A DNA stretch of 9,119 nucleotides from Candidatus Woesearchaeota archaeon. GTDB taxonomy: Archaea > Nanobdellota > Nanobdellia > Woesearchaeales > PXDW01. This document shows, piece after piece, positions 6,212 through 9,119 of this stretch. The position numbers and the translations under genes were made by a program. The stretch is taken from NCBI GenBank assembly GCA_003564925.1, contig PXDW01000114.1:1-9119 (forward strand), given 5' to 3'. Position 1 is the first letter of the stretch, and each line of letters begins with the position of its first letter. The notes beneath the pieces are model-generated. The model made no database searches. It worked only from the letters and a program-made list of their open reading frames with translations, and was not told the DNA's origin.

Positions 6212-8484
6212 CATCCCATATAGCTGGGCTTTTCTCCCATCTCTTCTGCTCTTTTTTTCTTGAATGTGTCTACAATCTCTTCATATTTCTTTTCAATCTG
6301 TTTGGTTATAGACGGCTTTACTTTTTTGAGAGCTTCGTCAAAATGCTTTTTATTTATCTCTTTTGCTTTTATGTCTTTTCTTAATGCGAGGATTGCAGCC
6401 TCTCTTACAAGGGCTTCAATATCTGCTCCGGCGTACCCCTCTGTTTTTTTTGCTAAATCCTTTAAATCTATATCTTTTATGGGCATATTTTTTGTATGCA
6501 CTTTAAATATTTCTAATCTTGTTTTCTCATCAGCAACAGGAGCTAATATTATCCTGTCAAATCTTCCAGGCCTTAACAAAGCGCTGTCTATCAAATCAGG
6601 CCTGTTTGTAGCAGCCAGTATAACAACATTATGTAATGTTTCAAGGCCATCCATTTCTGTCAATAGCTGGTTCACTACACGCTGAGTAACATGAGCGTCC
6701 GAACTGATGCTTCTTGCAGGAGCCAAACTATCTAGTTCATCAAAGAATATTATAGTTGGTGATGTCTGCCTTGCTTTTTTGAAAACTTCCCTTACTGCCT
6801 TTTCAGATTCGCCCACCCATTTCGACAGTAGCTCAGGCCCCTTAACTAAAATAAAGTTAGCTTCTGACTCATTAGCAACAGCTTTTGCCAATAGTGTCTT
6901 TCCTGTTCCTGGAGGACCATATATCAAAACGCCTTTAGGCGGGTTAACACCAAGCCTTGCAAAAGCTTCAGGATTGTTTATAGGCCATTCTACGGCCTCC
7001 TTTAATTCCTGCTTTACATCTTCCAGGCCGCCAATATCAGCCCATTTAACATTAGGGGTTTCTACCAAAACTTCACGCATTGCAGACGGCCTCACTACTT
7101 TTAATGCATCAAAGAAATCATTTTGCGTAATCTGCAGTTTTTCAAGAATTTCTTTAGGTATAGCTTCAACCTCTTTAAGCTTAAGGTCCGGAAGAATCCT
7201 TCTTAAGACAATCATCGCTGCTTCTTTTGCCAATGCTGCAAGATCAGCACCAACAAATCCATGAGTTACTTCAGCCAGCCTTTTAAGGCTTATATTTTTT
7301 GCAAGAGGCATATTTCTTGTATGTATTTTCAAAACATTAAGCCTTCCTTCCTTATCAGGCGCGCCTATCTCAATCTCCCTATCAAATCTTCCAGGCCTCC
7401 TTAATGCGGGATCTATTTCATTTGGTATATTTGTTGCAGCTATGACTACAACTTTTCCTCTTGATTTTAGGCCGTCCATCAAAGCAAGGAGCTGTGCAAC
7501 AACTCTTCTTTCAACTTCACCTTTGCTCTCTTCTCTTTTTGTGGCTATAGCATCTATTTCATCTATAAAAATTATTGAAGGTGCATTTTTTTCTGCATCT
7601 TCAAATTTCTTCCTTAGATTTTCCTCGCTTTGTCCGTAAAACTTAGACATTATTTCAGGACCATTGATTAGGATAAAATTTGATTCTGTCTCATTAGCAA
7701 CAGCTTTTGCCAATAGTGTCTTTCCTGTTCCCGGAGGACCATGCAGCAAGACACCTTTCGGAGCTTCTATACCCAATCTTTCAAATATTTCAGGATGCTT
7801 TAATGGAAGCTCAACCATTTCCCTTATTTTCTTTATCTCTTCACTTAATCCGCCTATATCCTCATAAGTGACTTCAGGAACTTTTTCCTCTTTAAGCTCA
7901 ACAGCATGCGGATTGAATTTTATATCTGTCTCGTTTGTTATTAAAACAGCATCTTTGGGCAGGGCATCTACAACAACAAATTTTATATCGCCAAGACCAA
8001 AAGATCTCGGAAAACTTTCATCCATTATGTTGAATATATCATCAAATACTGGGTTGGATGACATTGTTGTTCTTCTGCTTCTTGTTCCACCTAAAGAAAT
8101 AATGTCCCCTTTTATAACTGCTCTCCCTAATAACCCCTGTTTAAATATTATAGGATCAGCTTTTATTATTATACCTTCCCTTGCTGGAGCAATAGTTACT
8201 TTTTTAGCTTCTTTTACTTCAGCTTTTTTTACTTTTATCAAATCACCTATTCCTGCTTTCGCATTTCTTCTAACAAGACCGTCCATTCTTATTGTGTTTA
8301 GGCCAATATCACCGGGCAAAGCCCTATCAGCTATGGCAACGGTTTTCCTTTCTCCTTCTATCTCAACAATATTACCAGGTCTTATGTCTATATCCCTCAT
8401 ATAGGCAGTGTCGATTCTAACAATACCTTTATTTACATCATCTTGCAATGCTTCAGCAACCTTTAATTTCAATTCTTTTTTCAT
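6211..8484 (-). CDS. Cdc48/VAT-type AAA+ unfoldase (p97 homologue)
   Basis: A full-length 757 aa two-ring AAA+ ATPase of the Cdc48/p97/VAT family, which threads and unfolds protein substrates in the cytosol, often upstream of the proteasome. The N-domain (about 1-190) has the double-psi barrel followed by the four-stranded barrel. D1 has Walker A GPPGTGKT at 249-256, pore loop KFYG at 281-284, Walker B IIFIDEID at 304-311, sensor ATN at 350-352 and Arg fingers in LRRPGRFD at 361-368. D2 has Walker A at 523-530, pore loop KWVG at 555-558, Walker B IIFFDELD at 578-585, ATN at 625-627 and LRPGRFD at 637-643. All catalytic motifs are intact in both rings. The C-terminal helix ends in SYMG, reminiscent of the LYG tail of p97 and matched by the upstream neighbour. 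A TATA-like box precedes the ATG and a small hairpin plus T-run follows the TGA stop. Confidence 0.98.
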   Translation of the reverse strand: MKKELKLKVAEALQDDVNKGIVRIDTAYMRDIDIRPGNIVEIEGERKTVAIADRALPGDIGLNTIRMDGLVRRNAKAGIGDLIKVKKAEVKEAKKVTIAPAREGIIIKADPIIFKQGLLGRAVIKGDIISLGGTRSRRTTMSSNPVFDDIFNIMDESFPRSFGLGDIKFVVVDALPKDAVLITNETDIKFNPHAVELKEEKVPEVTYEDIGGLSEEIKKIREMVELPLKHPEIFERLGIEAPKGVLLHGPPGTGKTLLAKAVANETESNFILINGPEIMSKFYGQSEENLRKKFEDAEKNAPSIIFIDEIDAIATKREESKGEVERRVVAQLLALMDGLKSRGKVVVIAATNIPNEIDPALRRPGRFDREIEIGAPDKEGRLNVLKIHTRNMPLAKNISLKRLAEVTHGFVGADLAALAKEAAMIVLRRILPDLKLKEVEAIPKEILEKLQITQNDFFDALKVVRPSAMREVLVETPNVKWADIGGLEDVKQELKEAVEWPINNPEAFARLGVNPPKGVLIYGPPGTGKTLLAKAVANESEANFILVKGPELLSKWVGESEKAVREVFKKARQTSPTIIFFDELDSLAPARSISSDAHVTQRVVNQLLTEMDGLETLHNVVILAATNRPDLIDSALLRPGRFDRIILAPVADEKTRLEIFKVHTKNMPIKDIDLKDLAKKTEGYAGADIEALVREAAILALRKDIKAKEINKKHFDEALKKVKPSITKQIEKKYEEIVDTFKKKRAEEMGEKPSYMG
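6868..6909 (-). repeat. Direct repeat copy 1 (cdc48 D2 Walker A coding DNA)
   Basis: Exactly 42 bases identical to 7690-7731, coding the D2 Walker A loop and following helix. With flanks (6862-6920 against 7684-7742) the two agree at all but two positions. It lies inside cdc48 and is not a mobile element. Confidence 0.85.
7690..7731 (-). repeat. Direct repeat copy 2 (cdc48 D1 Walker A coding DNA)
   Basis: Partner of 6868-6909, in the D1 Walker A region. Codon choice is identical at every codon fully inside the repeat, including four-fold degenerate Gly, Thr, Pro, Ala and Val. Confidence 0.85.
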
Positions 8485-8502
8485 TTTAATTTAGAAAGCT
8501 TC

Positions 8503-8514
8503 TTAATAAATAAA
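8503..8514 (-). promoter_or_regulatory. TATA-like box of cdc48 (leaderless)
   Basis: TTTATTTATTAA on the minus strand with BRE-like CCAAAAAG directly upstream, centred about 24.5 nt before the ATG at 8484. It lies in the 57 bp gap after the SYVG-tail gene and gives cdc48 its own promoter. Confidence 0.65.
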
Positions 8515-8532
8515 CTTTTTGGTTTTAAAAAT

Positions 8533-8541
8533 AAAAAAAAA
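8533..8541 (-). terminator. Oligo-T terminator after the SYVG-tail gene
   Basis: Nine T in a row on the minus strand directly after the TAA stop, followed by ATTTTT. U-rich 3' ends without a stem are the usual archaeal terminator. It lies just ahead of the cdc48 promoter and so separates the two transcripts, at least partly. Confidence 0.6.
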
Positions 8542-8973
8542 TTATCCAACATAACTCTTATCCTTGTTTTTTTGGCTTATGCTTGGAAGCTGTATTGGAG
8601 GAGGCAATCCTATATCTCTGCTTATGACAATACCTTCAATAATTGATTTTGTCAGTACAGAATTCATTACCATTGCAGCACAATCTTCTGGAAGCTTTTT
8701 GTTTTTTTTCCAGCTTGCTAATATTTCATTTGCTTTTTTCCCTTCTTCCAAGATTATTAAATTTCCTTCAAAATCTATATTTCCTACTTTAGGCTCATAT
8801 TTTGCAGAATAATGAAAGTCAACTTTGATGGTTTTTTGCTTATTATCCGCCATCTTTATTTTTGTATCTTTAGCATCTTTTATAGCAACATTAGCATTTA
8901 TGTTAATATCCCCTTTTGCAATTTCGCCTTTTTCAGCAGTAATTTTTGTAAAGTTAAATCCAACTATTGGCAT
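8542..8973 (-). CDS. Conserved-looking archaeal protein, possibly SecB-like, with SYVG tail
   Basis: A 143 aa soluble protein (146 aa from the GTG at 8982) with no signal peptide. The first half alternates beta-type segments (VGFNFTKITAEK, DININANVAI, TIKVDFHYSAKY, VGNIDFEGNLIIL). The second half is helical (about 80-120), followed by DIGLPPPIQLPSI and a charged tail ending DKSYVG. The order of beta sheet, helix and a closing Gly-(Leu)-Pro-Pro-x-x-Leu segment recalls the export chaperone SecB and SecB-like archaeal proteins; this is a by-eye idea, not a proven homology. I prefer ATG 8973: the protein then begins MPIVGFNFTKI, and GGTGAT, complementary to the 16S 3' end, sits 4 nt ahead. The alternative GTG at 8982 would be 28 nt from the TATA centre, close to leaderless. 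It is the gene before cdc48, 57 bp away, and shares its tail motif. Confidence 0.82.
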   Translation of the reverse strand: MPIVGFNFTKITAEKGEIAKGDININANVAIKDAKDTKIKMADNKQKTIKVDFHYSAKYEPKVGNIDFEGNLIILEEGKKANEILASWKKNKKLPEDCAAMVMNSVLTKSIIEGIVISRDIGLPPPIQLPSISQKNKDKSYVG

Positions 8974-8977
8974 GTTT

Positions 8978-8983
8978 ATCACC
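8978..8983 (-). promoter_or_regulatory. Shine-Dalgarno element deciding the start of the SYVG-tail gene
   Basis: GGTGAT on the minus strand, a match to the anti-Shine-Dalgarno end of archaeal 16S rRNA, 4 nt before the ATG at 8973. It is the only convincing one I see before any gene here and favours ATG 8973 over GTG 8982, although 4 nt is short spacing. Confidence 0.5.
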
Positions 8984-9005
8984 CATTTCAGAGGTTTTTT
9001 CGAGA

Positions 9006-9014
9006 ATTTATAAA
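9006..9014 (-). promoter_or_regulatory. TATA box of the SYVG-tail gene
   Basis: TTTATAAAT on the minus strand with BRE-like GAAAAC upstream. A start 26 nt downstream falls near 8984, two bases before the GTG at 8982 and eleven before the ATG at 8973. The mRNA would therefore be either near-leaderless or have a leader of about 11 nt. Confidence 0.7.
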
Positions 9015-9067
9015 GTTTTCTATAGTATATTATTGAATTATTAAATATATTTTTTCTTTGTAATTGG

Positions 9068-9074
9068 TTTATAT
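9068..9074 (+). promoter_or_regulatory. TATA box of the divergent gene
   Basis: TTTATAT on the plus strand, centred 25 nt before the ATG at 9096. With the box at 9006-9014 on the other strand it makes a divergent promoter region, the two TATA centres about 61 bp apart. Confidence 0.55.
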
Positions 9075-9095
9075 CCCTGGCTTAATAGGTTTTGA

Positions 9096-9119
9096 ATGGG
9101 CAAAAATAAAGGTTCAGGA
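9096..9119 (+). CDS. Start of a divergent gene, N-terminus only (aIF1A-like start)
   Basis: Only eight codons are inside the window: MGKNKGSG from the ATG at 9096. Support for a real start is a TTTATAT box at 9068-9074, centred 25 nt upstream, the same geometry as the other genes here but on the plus strand. The residues resemble the start of eukaryotic initiation factor 1A (MPKNKGKG), so archaeal aIF1A is one guess, but eight residues are far too few to name it. It is transcribed away from the SYVG-tail protein, and the two promoters face away from each other across about 110 bp. Confidence 0.5.

Noticed and set aside
6260..8404. Several long plus-strand frames opposite cdc48, two of which contain similar stretches
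   Set aside because: They are antisense shadows. Their similarity to each other comes from the two Walker A coding regions of cdc48 read from the other strand.
8984..8986. ATG two bases upstream of the GTG at 8982
   Set aside because: It is in another frame and does not lead into the conserved-looking protein; its presence just shows why the start choice there is ambiguous.
1..9119. Search for tRNA/rRNA genes, CRISPR repeats, transposases, toxin-antitoxin pairs or a defence cluster
   Set aside because: No cloverleaf-like stretch, spaced short repeats, inverted terminal repeats or recognisable families of those kinds were seen. Intergenic gaps are too short to hide most of them.

Overview
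The window looks like a gene-dense, AT-rich stretch of an archaeal chromosome. The taxonomic call rests on four things. GatD and GatE, the two halves of the archaeal-only Glu-tRNA(Gln) amidotransferase, are both present. There is a two-ring Cdc48/VAT ATPase with an archaeal-style N-domain. Nearly every gene has an archaeal TATA box about 25-27 nt upstream of its start codon. Lysine-rich coding and compact gene sizes suggest a small-genome lineage, possibly DPANN, but that last step is inference.

All confident genes lie on the minus strand, so they read right to left. From the right edge: a short divergent plus-strand gene start (9096 onward, N-terminus like initiation factor 1A); a 143-146 aa conserved-looking protein with possible SecB-like features (8542-8973/8982); Cdc48 ATPase (6211-8484); GatD (4864-6144); a two-domain dCTP-deaminase-family protein (3740-4822); a 60 aa extremely basic protein (3525-3707); an unrecognised 179 aa cysteine-containing protein (2918-3457); GatE (1076-2875); and a GT4-family glycosyltransferase cut by the left edge (1-1071). 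There is no gene-free stretch longer than 300 bases; intergenic gaps are about 4 to 115 bp. I see no rRNA, tRNA, CRISPR array, insertion sequence or attachment site.

Transcription layout: seven starts (gatE, the 179 aa gene, the 60 aa gene, the deaminase-like gene, gatD, cdc48 and the divergent gene) have a TATA-like box centred 24.5-27 nt upstream of the ATG. Transcripts would then begin at or next to the start codon (leaderless). So although the genes line up like an operon, most are probably separate units. The exceptions are the glycosyltransferase, four bases after gatE with no promoter of its own, and the 143 aa gene, which may use a short leader with a GGTGAT Shine-Dalgarno element. 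GatD and GatE together turn Glu-tRNA(Gln) into Gln-tRNA(Gln), here with three unrelated genes between them.

Most of the window is housekeeping. The points most worth a second look are: (i) Cdc48 and its upstream neighbour end in the same tail, Ser-Tyr-(Met/Val)-Gly; (ii) the deaminase-like protein has its active-site motifs split between two halves and seems to lack the catalytic Glu in both; (iii) the glycosyltransferase carries what looks like a second copy of its interdomain segment; (iv) the two Walker A regions of cdc48 share an exact 42-nt repeat; (v) the tiny basic gene has a well-placed promoter of its own. I found no defence island or obvious new multi-gene system.
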